A DNA stretch of 64,000 nt from Cycas panzhihuaensis. Its lineage: Eukaryota; Cycadophyta. A program made the position numbers and the translations under genes. The stretch lies in contig CM041465.1 of NCBI GenBank assembly GCA_023213395.1, positions 230,647,741-230,711,740 of the forward strand, written 5' to 3'. Positions 46,761 through 59,404 of the stretch are shown one piece after another. Each line of letters starts with the position of its first letter. The stretch's first letter is position 1. Below the pieces are notes generated by a model. The model was not told the DNA's origin. It saw nothing but the letters and a program-made list of their open reading frames with translations, and searched no databases.

Positions 46761-47470
46761 TGTTAGGTAATGTGACAACAATGGTTAAAGGATAAAATTT
46801 TGACATGTTGGCAGTATGGTTTTCCCTCCAAACCTTCCTCGGGGGGTTCCAAGGAGGGTGGGAGCCCCCCTTAGCCAGGGGGGTATAAGGGGTGTGGAAC
46901 GCCCCTCGCAAAGAGGGGGTTTAGGGGGGATAGCCCCCAATCCAAAAAATTAGCACTAGAAAGTATATTAAATTGTAAAGATAATCAGGGTCATTCACTC
47001 AAAATACCCAAGATTCTATAGTCAAGATTTGTGCCTTAGATGACCCTCTCATGAAGCCTGATTTAGTATTTTTCATTATGTTGATAGAGTTCAATGTACT
47101 GTGAATAGTTAGGTGGTTGGTTATTGTTGCTATGAGCACTCTACTACAGGATTATGCATATTTTCTCTATTCTATAATAATAAAGATTGATACCTTTCCT
47201 ATGTGCATGTTTCCCTAGCACACTACTAGGGTTTTACCACGTTATATTGGATGTATATGTGATGCTTGGCTTTCTTATTCATTTTATTATTTTATCTCTA
47301 GTTTAAGAACTTGCATGTTAAATTTTAGTTTTGATTCTTGTAACTAGTTGCAAGAATAGTTAAGATCTTGGTGGTGGTTTAAGGGTTGGGACCTTATCTT
47401 CTCAACATATTAACCCCAATGGTTTAAATCTTTACTCAATTTTTTGAGTTTAATGCCTAATCTAAGTCTA
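46761..47470 (+). repeat. Copia3 3' LTR with GC-rich foldbacks
   Basis: It starts TGTTAGGTAATGTGAC directly after aggtggagat. At 46820-46945 it contains several adjacent C-run/G-run foldbacks (for example gccccccttagccagggggg). Its end is not certain because no second copy is present. Confidence 0.65.
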
Positions 47471-48060
47471 AAGTCCACCCTCTTTTTTAAAAAGATAATA
47501 AAATAAGAAGAAGAAGAAAGAAAAGATGCTTTACCTAGTCTATAGGGTCACTTAAGTAAATACTTCTATGATTTAGATGAAACTTGTACTAGTAAACTCA
47601 AAATAAGAAAAAGAGTCTATAGCTTCAAAATCACCCTAAAATTTTGTGTCTTATTTTGATCAATGTATTGCACTAGTCAATTTTTACTAGGGTATCTATA
47701 ACCATCATTTTTAAGGTACAATAACATATAGGCACCCTATGGCCCTCATCTCCTAAATTTTATGCTTAAATCTCACTAACACCATTTCAAGGAGCTCTTC
47801 ACACTTATCTTAGTTTATTAAGTGACATTATTGTATATTTTTTAGGATTAATAGGTTATAGACACCCCCGTTTCCCTTCCTTTTACCCATTTACACTAGT
47901 CCCTAATTCTCTAAATCTTGTTAGATATGTCTTCTCTTTCCTCTTTATGAATACCCTTCTTCTTATTCTATCCCCTTTTTCTGCAACCTCTTCTTTTATT
48001 CATGACACTATATTTTACATGTATTCCACCTACATAGGTATATCACATTTAGTTACTTGA
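47471..48060 (+). other. G1 leader and start of gag, unassigned
   Basis: AT-rich sequence between Copia3 and the recognisable G1 gag. I see no gene or repeat in it. Confidence 0.4.
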
Positions 48061-49120
48061 GGTTTAGTTTAAATAAATGTCACACAACATAGAGGTACTA
48101 AATAAGAACCTAATAGGATTACATTAGTAGGTTAAGAACTTCATCCACAAATAATATTTGTTTAACCAAAAACTAGATACCTACAATAAAAAACATAACA
48201 TATTTGACCAAAATTTTGATAGAATATTCCTATTTATATAATCTAATTCTTATGTTCTATCATTTGGTTAGTCGACCTCCAATAACTCAAAGCCCCTACC
48301 TATACCTTCTACTCTACAACAATAACATGCCTATCACATGATTAATATACCAACTTTTGATCCTAACCTTAGTAGGTGCTTTGCCCAAAGTTAGATTAGT
48401 AAGATGGAGTCATATTTTACCTTTACTCTTATATTAGTAGAAAAATAATTGATATTTGTATCAATCCATCTAGATGGAAAAGCACATCATTGGTTCTAAT
48501 AGTGGTACCATAAGAACCCAATCAATCAAACATAAGGCTTATTCTCGAAGATCTTCTTTGAGTAATATGATGACACATTGAACCACTCCTCCTTCAACCA
48601 ACTCACTAGGTTAAGATAGACAACATCAATAGAATCATATATAGTTGAGTTCTAGCCATTAGAATCGAGTTTCTCAACCACTCAATTACTTATGTATTAT
48701 TAATGTTTATATTTAATGGCTTAAAGGCTACATTTAGATGGACTTAAAAGTTAATATCTTGTATACCTTAAAAAGATTTTATATCCATAATAAAAGTAGT
48801 GGAAGCATAATTTGTTATAGAACACTCATCTACCTTTAGGTGAGACTCTTTATGGTACCAATATCCCCATCATTTAGACCAATAGCATCAATGCCTTTAA
48901 TTAGATGAAGTGAAACACTTAACAATGGACCCTCCTACCAGAACCATTAATAGAAGTCAATTATAGACAAAAGGTTGGATTTTATATTAAGTGTTTAAAA
49001 AAATAAACCCTTGGTCACATAAGGGTGTGTAAAAAAAGGTGCATGGTTTTTACTATTAACCTTAAAGTTGAAGAAGATTTTGATGTTATTAAAGTTGAAC
49101 CTTAATACAATGATGAGCCC
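48060..49120 (+). pseudogene. G1 gag (retrotrans_gag), pseudogene
   Basis: Fragments read MESYFTFTLILVEK, LDGKAHHWF, FFE*YDDTLNHSSFNQLTRL and TSIESYIVEF. The LDG.AHHWF step followed by the F...L..L.Q....V..Y...F pattern is gypsy gag. Stops are dense. Confidence 0.7.
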
Positions 49121-51030
49121 CCCTAAGAATCTTCCTCACTTGATCTCTAGATTGAAGTCTCCTTATTAGCCATTTCTTCCACATCTTGCCTAGAGCCACT
49201 TTATGTGAGAGGCACCCCTTATAAAACACCAATGTTAATATTAATTAATGGTGGTACATCATTGAATTTCATTGACATATCCTTAAGTCACTAATTAAAT
49301 CTTTATATCGTACCAAATATTAGATTCACCTACTCTATGCCAAGTCATAAAACTTTGCATTGTGTAGGAATAATAAAAAAAACCTTTACATTCAAATTAG
49401 TACTTATCATATCATCTTCAGTTTTTATGCCTTGTCTATAGGAGGATTTAATAGTTTCCTTGAGGTCTATTGGCTCTAAACTCTTGGCATATACAATATG
49501 ACCAATTCCCCTAATAACCTACTCATACTATTTAATGATTAGATGGGGCAAACATATGAATTATATGGGATCTAATAATTAAGTAATTGACTTGTATCTC
49601 CTAATAAAATGTGTAAGTACTTAAACAATAATATTGGTTATATTATTTACATTAATAATACTCAACCTCATATAACCATTCATCATTATATGCAAAGCCT
49701 TCTTAATAAATACTAATATGTACTTATCTCCCTTTCAACTGCTCCTCTCTAGACCATGGTTTTTATCATTTTATCAAACTCAAAACACCATATGACCCCA
49801 TCAACCTTCAACCTTACTAAAATTATTATTTTTAAAAATATAAAATTGAGAAGATAACTAATGAATTAATTGACATGGGCATCATCCAACCCAATAAAAC
49901 CCCTTATGTTGCACCTATTATCCTAATAAGGATAAAGAATGAATCTTTTTAGCTTTGTGTAGACTATTGTGAACTCAATAAAATCATGATTAAAAATAAA
50001 TTTTTAACACTTTAAATTATGATGTGCTTGATGAAATATATGGGGCTACCATCTTTTCTAAATTAGACCTTTAATCTAAATACTATCAGACCCTATTACT
50101 TTAGAGGATCACCATAAAGTTGCTTTTCAAATACATCACAAATATTTTAAACTTTAGGTTATGTCTTTTAGACTATGTAATGCCTTTATGATATTTTAAA
50201 CCTTAATAAATGAAACTATTATCCCTTATCTCTATGAATTTATCATTATCATTTTATGATATCCTTATATATAGTTTGAACTTAAACTACCATCTCTAAT
50301 ATCTAGAAGTTGTCTTTTATATCCTTACTCAACACTAATTATTTTCTAAGATGTCTAAATGCAAATTTAGTAAGTCAAAGCTATAATATCTGAGGTATAT
50401 TATCTTGTTAGAAGGCATTCAAGTTTATCCATATAAAATCTATATAATTACTACATGGACTATACCTAAAAACCTTGTTCAATTATGAGCTTTCTAGGAC
50501 TCACAAGGTTTTATTAATAGTTTATTTGGAATTATGCCTCTTTGGCAACCCCATTTATAAACTTACTATGAAAGATGTATTTTAGTGGTCACAAGAGCTA
50601 AAGAAAGCTTTCAATAACCTTAAGTCTATTATGACCTATACCCTTGTTCTTACCACCCCTAACTTCTTCCAACCCTTCCATTTAGAATATGATGCATGAG
50701 GACTTGGTATAGGTGCCATCCTTGTGTAAAACTTTCATCAAATAATATTTGACACTCACAAACTTAAAGACCATGAATGTCGCTTATCGACATATCAAAA
50801 GGAAATGAAAGCTATTTTGCATGTCATTAATAAATGGTGCCAATATATTTTAGGTTCTAAGTTTACTATCTTAATAGACCATCATAGCCTTTGTTGCCTT
50901 CTTGATCAACCAATTTTATTTGAAGAATAAGTTAAGTGGATTAATCACTCACAAGTATTTAATTTTACTATCATGTATAAAGAAAAGTAAGAAAAATGTA
51001 GTCATTGATGCCCTCTCCTATCTTGCCATG
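49120..51030 (+). pseudogene. G1 protease, RT and RNase H, pseudogene
   Basis: The protease region shows NGGTSLNFIDI (GATHNFID type, about 49250). RT begins ELIDMGIIQPNKTPYVAPI (about 49860) with CVDYCELNK; the RT active-site motifs are not readable. RNase H shows LKDHECRLSTYQKEMKAIL and SKFTILIDHHSLCCLLDQP. Frame changes and stops throughout. The order after gag confirms Ty3/gypsy. Confidence 0.75.
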
Positions 51031-51039
51031 TAGTCATTT

Positions 51040-52330
51040 ACTAATGATCCCATTATTCATGCAATTTCCAAACCATAACTATTATGGTTAACATACCTAA
51101 TAACTAAAAAATTATCTCAACCAAATTTTGACAAATGGGCCTCCAAAGTTTATAGCCATAATGATTGGTCCTTACACAACTTGTAAATTTTATACTAAAA
51201 TTATATTTTTGTTCACCCTACCTCATCTTTCATCCTACATAGTTTATCTAAATATTATTCTACTCACCTTGCTAATCACTTAAGATTTGATAAAACATAT
51301 TGTTGTATTTGATCCAATTTTGACTAGCCTAATATAAAATCCCCCATACTTATGTTTATTTTTAAATACAATACTTGCTAGAGGAATAAAATCAATATAA
51401 AATCCCAACTGGTCCTCCTCCCTATATATACCTTAAGGAAAATGATAAGATATTGTTGTAGATTTTATTATAGGTTCACCATTATCTACTAGGTTTGACT
51501 AGATATTAGTAGTCATTAATAGACTCACTAAGTATATAAATTTTTTACCTATTCACGTTTCTTATAAAGGTTCCTATCTAACTAACCTTTACATTCATTC
51601 TATTTTTTATCTCTATGGTTTTCCATTAATGATAGTTTACAATTGGGATCCCATATTTACTAACACGTTTTGGTAAGAACTCTTTTGAGCTTTTGGGGAT
51701 TAGTTCAACGTGAAGTCAACTTACTATTTATAAACTAATGGTCAATTTGAAGTCTTGAATAAAATATTAAAAACATATTTATGATGCTTTACGTCTAACC
51801 AACAACACAAATGGACCTCATGGCTAGTTATTATAGAGTATTAGTATAACTTGTTCCACTACTCAACTATTGGCATATCTCCTTTTATAGCTTTCTATGG
51901 ATATCCTCCCCTATCTCATCGTACTCTTGCCACTAATCTTCAAATTATTGCAGTCCAAGAAAAACTTTCATATATAGACCAAATTCTTCATACATTTAAA
52001 TAAAACCTTATAGCAAGCTAAAATCACATGAAATAACTTATTGACCACCATCACTCTAATTGATCTTTTGATGTAGGTGACTTAGTTTTCCTTCATCTCT
52101 AACCATCTAAGTAATAGTACCTTAAATATTATACAACTCAAAATTTAAGTCAATGTTATTGTGACCCATACAAAATTCTTCAATGAGTTGGTGAAGTTGC
52201 CTATATACTCTAATTGCTCCTCTACATAAAAATCCATCATGTATTATATGTCTCTTACCTTAAGAAGTACCTTAGTAAAAATATTATACCTTAGTGTATC
52301 CTACCAATTTTAGATAAAGAGTAATGCCTC
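51040..52330 (+). pseudogene. G1 integrase and C-terminal region, pseudogene
   Basis: It shows DTIVVDFITGSPLSTRFDWI, LVVINRLTKYINFLPI, GFPLMIVYNWDPIFTNTFW, STYYL*TNGQFEVLNK and GISPFIAFYGYPPLSHR. This is the gypsy integrase core (D.I..DFI.GLP, VDR.TK..HF.P, SDRDP.F.S.FW, YHPQTDGQ.E..N). In the catalytic aspartates' place VYNWDP keeps one Asp. A tail like GPYKILQRVGEVAY..KL follows (52160-52320). Confidence 0.8.
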
Positions 52331-52518
52331 ACTATTTTTGCTTATCATCTTCTAGACAATCGCTAATGCCACCTTTAGAATAACACCATTTCTAAGCACT
52401 TGGTGTAGTGGGTTAGTTGTGAACTAGAAGAATTAACATGGGAATCTACCAAATCTATTAAGTAGGATTCTCCTCTTCTTCTTAGCTTCGAGGATTGAAC
52501 ATCTTAAGGGAAGGGACC

Positions 52519-52913
52519 TATTACATAACCATATTTTACTAAGCAAAAATGATTAGCTAGAACATATAATAAGAGACCTTGATAGTTAGTACTAGCCATT
52601 AACTTTTGTGTACGGTTGCTTATATCCACCAATAGAATGAGAGGTTTTTTTGTTTTTTGCTAATAATATCTTATGCAAAGAGGCCTCTCTTGCTTATTTA
52701 AGGCATACTCATTATAAATTGAGGGTTTTTAAATCTCATCTTTTCTTAAGAGGTACTTTGGTATCCTTTTCAGTTCTCTTTGGTATTTTTCAATGCTCTT
52801 GTAAGATATTTTCTTTGCAATTAAACTTCATCATTACTAATAAGTGTTATATTATTATCTAAGATCTTGTTTTGGTGCTCAAACTTGAAGACTATTAGAA
52901 TAAGCTCATCCCA
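52519..52913 (+). repeat. G1 3' LTR
   Basis: It follows a purine tract (ttaagggaaggga, about 52504-52516), aligns with 36577-36974 and ends CATCCCA. Confidence 0.85.
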
Positions 52914-52918
52914 ACTTA

Positions 52919-53055
52919 CATAATAGCATATAACTCTATGTCATAGGTAAAATACTTTCTTTTTGCCTCATTCAACTTCTTATTATAATATGTTATTAGC
53001 CTTCCTTCTTGAATTTACATGACCCTAATGTTAAAACATTTACCAACGTCTCTAT
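52919..53055 (-). pseudogene. Gypsy G3 RNase H fragment
   Basis: The minus strand reads IQEGRLITYYNKKLNEAKRK, YFTYDIELYAIM up to the G1 boundary. This matches the gypsy RNase H pattern (QEG.PI.Y.S.KL..AE..Y.TYD.EL.A). The remainder (HYLV.. region and integrase) continues at 36564 on the far side of G1. Confidence 0.8.
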
Positions 53056-54230
53056 TGTAAATGTATTTTTTATGTATTATGTACTAAATATAATATAAGG
53101 TATATCACTCTTTGTATAATTAAATCGTAATTTAGAATTAGGTTGGGTTTGCCTACTTGCCTAATAATGGGCCAATAATATTAGCTAGTTATGTTGGCCA
53201 ATCACATTCATGTATTCAAGTTTTGAATTCTTATGAATTAAGCATGATCCATATTCTTTATACATTATATTTTTTGATATAGCAAAGCCCTGTCAAAATT
53301 AAGAACTATCAAGCCAAGAAATTTTCCAATCGTAGTTTAATGCATCTAATATATATTGATCTATAATTACTCTTTATTTTCTAATTTACTATTACATGCA
53401 AATATGTTTTATGATCTTGTTTACTAATTTAGCATAGTCTAAGAGCCTGCATATATGTATTCATTTATATTTTTGTAAGTTTTGCTAAGAAATTAGAGCC
53501 TTTTCATTAAAAATGGTACCCTATTTGCCCTATTTTATGCATATTTTACTCTATGTTGCTAGTTTTACTCATATCTATCACTTTGTAGGTTGTATTTATG
53601 ATGGTAGTTTTCCCTAAATTGCCTGGCTAACTGTGAGTAGTTCCCAATCCTTATTGTAGTTGTTTCAACAAAAATGACATGTTATTTTGGTCATTTGCAC
53701 GTCATTCAACTATTGTTCATAATTTTCCAATGACTGATTGATTTGAATCTTGCTCCATGGTGATTGATTCACTTTTAATTTTTTGCCTAGCCTCTACACT
53801 ACCCTTTTAAATGAATCCAATAAAGATTGGGCCCCTCTCATTATGACTTCATCAAGTAAATTGGTGTTTTAGGGCTATGACTCCTCTATGCCTTCTATCG
53901 GTCATTTGAACATTGTATGACCAAATGAAACCCCCATGTGAGGTAAATTTATCCTATGGGTGTCTCTAGTGAACTCTAGCTCCATTTTCTTTAATCTTGA
54001 TCAACTTTTAGTTGTCTTTCGTAGATCTTAATCGATCTGCAAGCTTGTAATCAATGGAAAATTCACATGACTATTTATCTAGTATTTATCATTTCATTTG
54101 ATATATATTTTTATAGAATTTAAGTTTAATCAAATCATATTTGATATTATTCTTAAATTTGGTGTAGGGTGCTTAGTGCTAGTCGTCAATCATATGTAGG
54201 ACCTGCATGACCGAGGGCTTTAATATAAAG
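53056..54230. other. Unassigned AT-rich stretch upstream of Copia4 leader
   Basis: I see no coding frame or known repeat. By position it may hold the 5' LTR of Copia4, but no primer-binding site or LTR pair could be recognised. Confidence 0.35.
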
Positions 54231-54949
54231 ATATGGACTTCAAAACTTTTAAGCTAGATTTAAGATTTTTTACATAATTAAAAAAATAATTTGATATTTC
54301 ATTTTCATTTCAGGTCCACTAGCCACTCAATAGCCTAGCGGGTGGTCACATGGTGACCCTATTAAAGTGGGGGCTCACTGTTGAAGGGGACTTAAGCCCA
54401 AACTAATCTAGTTCATTTTTCATAAGGAGTACCTTGTACTATTTTAGCTTTAACTTTTTAATAAGAGGTCTATTTTATACACTATTTAAACTGTTGGATT
54501 CCTAATTTATGGATCTATAGTTTAGAGCTAATTTCAGTCTATTTTGAGCTATTTTTTAAGGTGTTTAGAGTAGCTAAAGTTGACCCATCTTTTTGGATCA
54601 TAATAAGTCATTTCTCATTAATTGAAGGCTTATTCTCCATTCTACAAAGGGTTTATTTATTGTATATTACTCAATAACATATTATTTACTATCCTATCTA
54701 GTTTGTTGCTGACATTTACTTGTGAATTATGGTTAACGATGCTTTTCTTGAGTGAGGGAGGCTAATCTTCTCTTCACATCAAAGTCCTCTAAAGAGTACC
54801 CTAAACCCTTCTATTTTCTTTGAGTTATTATCTTTTGGTCTTTCTATTTTAATTTTTAAAAGGAACTCTCATCTAAATAAGAACACATTTAAAATTAATT
54901 TAAATTTGAAACATTAATAAGATAACTTATGAATATACAAGTAAATGTT

Positions 54950-55417
54950 TTTTAGCCTTATAAGGGGAATGCTTTAGAACCCTAAAGTTACCACTCCATA
55001 TATACTAGTAATCCTCCTCAAATTTTGTAAATATTAGAGAAGCTCAATAGATAGAAGGTGTATTAAGTAGTAGGCTAAGATGTAAAACCTTACCTTAAAG
55101 TTTAGAGACTAGGCTATACTTAGAGATAATGAGTGCCTTCGTTTTTAGTCCTTAGTTAGATTTGTCACTAGGCATAAGATTATTGCAGATAAATAAACAA
55201 CGTAGGGGCGTCAATAACCTTCTTAGTAGTCCATGTACTAAGGTATATAGAGCTTAAAGCTCATGTACTAATATTTAGGGTCCCTAATTTATTACTTGTG
55301 GGTAGGTACCACTAGATAAAATAGTAACTGATGGTTTCTTGAAGACCCTTAGAATTAACATTCTACTTTAGTAGCCCCCCTAAGTAGATAGGACACTAAA
55401 TAGCACACTAAAAATAG
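54950..55417 (+). other. Leader module M of Copia4
   Basis: It is non-coding and homologous to 30440-29980 (reverse) and 63440-63860, ending directly at the gag start. Confidence 0.75.
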
Positions 55418-56460
55418 AAACTCAAATGCTTGTATCTAATGCAATTAAACTTAGTGGAATAAACAACTTTTTATCTTAGAAAAAATAAGTTAAAATCCTC
55501 TTAATAATGAATGACTATTAGGCCTATGTCAATGGGTACATAGCTCCACCTATACCTACACAAAACCTAAATAAATCTAACCAAGTTATACCACTAGATC
55601 TAGTTGTCTTAGTAGCTTTCAAAGTTAAGGATAACATTACTCTTTTATTCCTCCAATTGGATGTATAATATGAAGTGGATTAAAACATAAAATCTATTGA
55701 AACTTCTCATGAGGCTTGGAGTATCATATGCTTCCTTTATGAGAGAAAAGATGACTTAAGGTATCTTATTTTAAAAGCTTACCTATTTGGTATTCTAATT
55801 GATAGCACCATAATAGCCCACCTTACTAAAATTAAAATAATTAGAAACCAACTTATTATCCTTAGTGAATCCTCTTCTAATCATGACTTGGTGTCTAGTG
55901 TCATTAATATCCTTCTTATCGAATGCAATAGTTTTATATCTATGTTATATGATACTTTTCCCAAAATGGATTTCAATACTTTAGAAGGAATCTTTCTTAA
56001 GAATGAGAACATACTCAATTACCAAGGAGTGGTATCCACTTCTAACTCTGGCCCTGTATTTACAATCAAGAATTTAGAAAGGAATCATCCACCTCAATAG
56101 CCATATCAACAGCCAACCCATTAGCAAACCCCTACCTAGTAGTTTGACTCTTTGAACATCTCTCAATAGCCACAACAATCTCAACCTTTAAGGAACTAAC
56201 AATGTAGACAAAATATATTCTACATATATTATAGTGAAAATGGGCACCTTATAGTTAATTGTAGAAGAATATAGATTGATATACAACTCTTTCAAAACTA
56301 TAGTGGGCATTAAATAGGCCAAAACTTTTAATAGAACATGAACCAGAGGTAGAACCAGAACTAGCACTAATAAATAGGTAAATGTACCAACAAAGAAACC
56401 TAAGGAATAATTAGAATTTATAATAAGGAGTCAATGTTGCTAATAATCAATCTACCTCCT
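55418..56460 (+). pseudogene. Copia4 gag, pseudogene
   Basis: It reads SNAIKLSGINNFLS, stop at expected Trp, KK, then AYVNGYIAPPIPTQN, SHEAWSIICFLYERKDDLRY and KIIRNQLIILSESSSNHDL. A Gln-rich tail follows (HPPQ*PYQQPTH*QTPT) in which stops alternate with Gln. A decayed knuckle (about 56210-56280) reads YYSENGHLIVNC in frame. Confidence 0.8.
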
Positions 56461-56489
56461 AAAATTTATTCTTTTCTACCTTGTCATCT

Positions 56490-57910
56490 CAACATGATGA
56501 TAATTCTTAGTTGATTAATTTTGGTGCTACTCATCACATGACTAATACTAAAGTTCTACTTAATGAGATACAACCAATAAGAGCCCAAACTATTACATTT
56601 GGAGATAATATCACATATGATGTAACCAAGATTAAAAGAATACCCCATTGATCTAAAGCATTCAAATATCTGCCAACATATAAATAATATCTTCCTTATA
56701 CCTAGCATAAAAATGAACACATTATCAATTAGTCAAATTAATAAGTAGAACCTAGATGTTCTCTTCAACCAAGGAATCTACACCATTATAGATCATACCA
56801 TAGGTCAACTAGTTACCACAAGATATGAGGATAGTAGGTTATATAAACTTGATGAAGTTCCTCTCACCACTACTCCACCACAAGAGTCTTAGTCTATAAC
56901 ACAAAATAATAACCTTAATAAATGAAAAATAATTATAGTTAAAGATCCATCCCTTGAATAAGTTCAAGGTGTGTTCATATCATGAAAAGAAATCTATCTC
57001 CAAAAGCACTAAGGACCAATTATGGCACCAACACCTAAGTCACCTAAATATGCAAAGCTTAAACCTCATGTATAGGCTACATATAGTATATAGATTACTA
57101 AAGATCAAGAGAAACAATTGTATTTGTAAGGCCTACTTAGTTGGCAAGTAGTATAGAGAGTCATCCTTATCAAATAAAGTATGGCAAGCCTCAAAACCAT
57201 TAGGATTGGCCCACTTAGACATTTATGAGCCTATGTCAGTTCCTTTACTCAATGGGAATTTATTTTTCATGACCTTTATTGATGACTATTCCAGGAAAGT
57301 ATGGGTCAACTTTCTTAGGAATAAATTTTAAACCTTTGACAAGTTCAAAGAATTTAAGGTTGAGGTGGAAAATAAAAATGACATAAACATCAAGGTACTT
57401 ATATTTAACAATGGAGGAGAATACATATCCAATCAATTCACCAACTTCTATAGATAATGTGGAATTAAATACTAATTCTTGATCCTGCATACACCTCAAC
57501 AGAATAATGTAGTAAAAAGAATGAACTAAATATTGGTGAACAAGGTAAAAGCTATGTTGAGTGTTATGAAACTTACTACTCGATTTTGGGCCAAAGCCAT
57601 ATCGACTGCTACTTATCTCACCTACAAAATTACCATAGTAATAGTTAACAACATCACTCCCAAGGAGGTTTGGTTAGGCATAAAGTCCTCCATCTCTTAA
57701 CTAAGAATATTTGGTTGCACAACTTACAAATTCATCCCCAAGGATAACAAAAAGAAATTGAATGATAAAAGCCTAAAGTGCATCTTCATTAGCTATGTAC
57801 CTAGATGCAAAGCCTACAAAGTATATGATATTGTTGGAAACTAGGTGTATAACACTTAGGATGTCATAGTTATTAAAGATACTTAAGACTTAGACCCTTC
57901 ACAAATTTAA
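56490..57910 (+). pseudogene. Copia4 protease and integrase, pseudogene
   Basis: The protease reads LINFGATHHMTNTKVL, with the catalytic Asp replaced by Asn. GAG-pre-integrase is QLWHQHLSHLNMQSLNLMYR. The integrase core has LGLAHLDIYEPMSVPLLNGN, FIDDYSRKVWVNFLRNK, NNGGEYISNQFTNFY and KAMLSVMKLTTRFWAKAIST. The Asp of the RTDNG motif is Asn (IFNNGGEY). It is collinear with the copia pol order. Confidence 0.85.
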
Positions 57911-58219
57911 TTTATAGAAAATGAAGATGTTGGTGTACCTAAAGTTCCTCTTGTACCAATTCTTGAGCCACCAAAACCCACAACATCTTATACATAAAGT
58001 CCATCTTCAATTTCAATAGCCTCAACATCCACTTCAGATACTACCACTCAAATTCCACTTATATTAGTTGATGATCTTCAAGTGGAGGTTACCTGTATTT
58101 AGAAACCTCCTAAGTGGCTATAATAATTGATAAAGGATACTCCTCCTCCTCCCAAAACTCTAAAAAGAGAGTCTATAATGAGGCACTCCACAATTTATGT
58201 CTTAATGACATGTGTCCTT

Positions 58220-59404
58220 GAGACCTCTAAGCCTTCTACATTTGAGAAGGCAGGCAAAGACCAAACATGGAAGGCAATAATAAATAAACGAATTAATTAT
58301 ATCCTTAAGAATGACATGTAGGAGCTAACAGAAGTACCACATAGAAAGAATCCAATTAATTATCGATGGCATTATAAGGGTAAATTTCATGTTGATGGCA
58401 CCATTGAGTGTCATGAAGCTCACTTAGTTACAAGAGGTTTCAAATAGAAAAAGGGGGTTGACTATGATGATACCTTTATACTTGTTGCCAACATAACTAC
58501 ATTCTATTTGGTTATGTCACTTATAGCTCAATTCGACTAGCCTATATATCAAATGGATACGAAGAGTGCTTTCCTAAATGGAGAGATTATTGAAGAGATT
58601 TTCTTGAAGAAACCTCCTAGCTATGCTATTCTTGGTAAAGAACACTTAGTTTACAAGTTCAAGAGAGCCTTATATGGAATGAAGTAGGTACCTTATGCCT
58701 AGTGTACCAAGATTAATACCTTTTTTACATAGCATGGATTCACTCATTTACTCTCTCTTTCAAATTTATACATCCAGATTAGAGAAAACTTGATCACTAT
58801 TATAGTTCTTTATATGGCCAACTTGGCTATAATTAGAAATGATATGATGAAATAGCTTGGCTCCAATTAAAACTTAAAATCAACTTTGAGATGATAGATC
58901 TTCGATTACTCCACTATTTTCTTGGTATTGAGGTATGGTAGGAACTTAGTCATATATTCCTATCATAACCCAAGTACTCAAATGAACTGGTATAATGGTT
59001 TAGAATGGGTGACTATAAACCTTCACTAATACCAATGGAAACAAAGACTAAGTTAACTCTCGAAGAACTAGGGAAATCCTTTGATCCCACCTTATACTAA
59101 TAGTTGTTTGGGAGTTTGATCTACCTCACTCATACTTGGCTAGACATCTCTTATGAAGTTGGGATCTATTCTAAGTATATGTTACAGCCTAAAACATCTC
59201 ATTGGAAGGCTACCACTAGAATTCTCAGTTATATCCATGGCACACTTTAGTTTGGCCTTGATTACAACCAAGCTAACAATCCTATCTTAAAAGGATTTAC
59301 AAATGTTGATTAGGTTAGTTGCTAATACTCATACCATTCAACCTTAGGATACTACTTTGACATGAACTCAGTTGTCATTTCCTAGAGCTACAAGAAATAA
59401 TCAA
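58220..59404 (+). pseudogene. Copia4 RT and RNase H, pseudogene
   Basis: RT reads ELTEVPHRKNPINYRWHYKG, AHLVTRGFK, QMDTKSAFLNGEIIEEIFL and LVYKFKRALYGMK. The YVDD box has become YMAN. RNase H reads MLQPKTSHWKATTRILSYIH and HSTLGYYFDMNSVVIS. It ends where SWS.KK normally leads to the STAEAEY motif. Confidence 0.85.

Larger units (their letters stand above)
43120..47470 (+). mobile_element. Ty1/copia element Copia3, 5'-truncated
   Basis: It starts within gag and continues through zinc knuckle, protease, integrase, RT and RNase H to a purine tract (46751-46760) and a 3' LTR. No 5' LTR or start of gag is found. The right edge of the LTR is uncertain (about 47230-47470). It is nested in G1 and lies next to A4. 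Confidence 0.8.
36577..52913 (+). mobile_element. Ty3/gypsy element G1 with nested LINE2, A4 and Copia3
   Basis: Homologous LTRs lie at 36577-36974 and 52519-52913, with a primer-binding site after the first. Gag, protease, RT, RNase H and integrase run in gypsy order on the plus strand between 48060 and 52330. It is inserted in the RNase H of G3. The 3' flank ACTTA (52914-52918) also occurs at 36565-36569, 7 bases before the LTR start, an imperfect candidate target duplication. Confidence 0.85.
54231..59404 (+). mobile_element. Ty1/copia element Copia4 (heavily decayed)
   Basis: Its order is AT1-like leader (54300-54950), module M (54950-55417), gag, protease, integrase, RT and RNase H on the plus strand. 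RNase H stops abruptly at about 59404, where a host ankyrin fragment begins. No LTRs were found. Confidence 0.8.

Noticed and set aside
46672-46911. 79-codon minus-strand open frame.
   Set aside because: It overlaps the Copia3 3' end and GC-rich LTR on the opposite strand and has no domain.
49120-51030. Endogenous pararetrovirus (caulimovirid) as source of the RT and RNase H.
   Set aside because: Paired LTRs, a gypsy-type gag and an integrase follow in Ty3 order, and no movement or coat protein reads.
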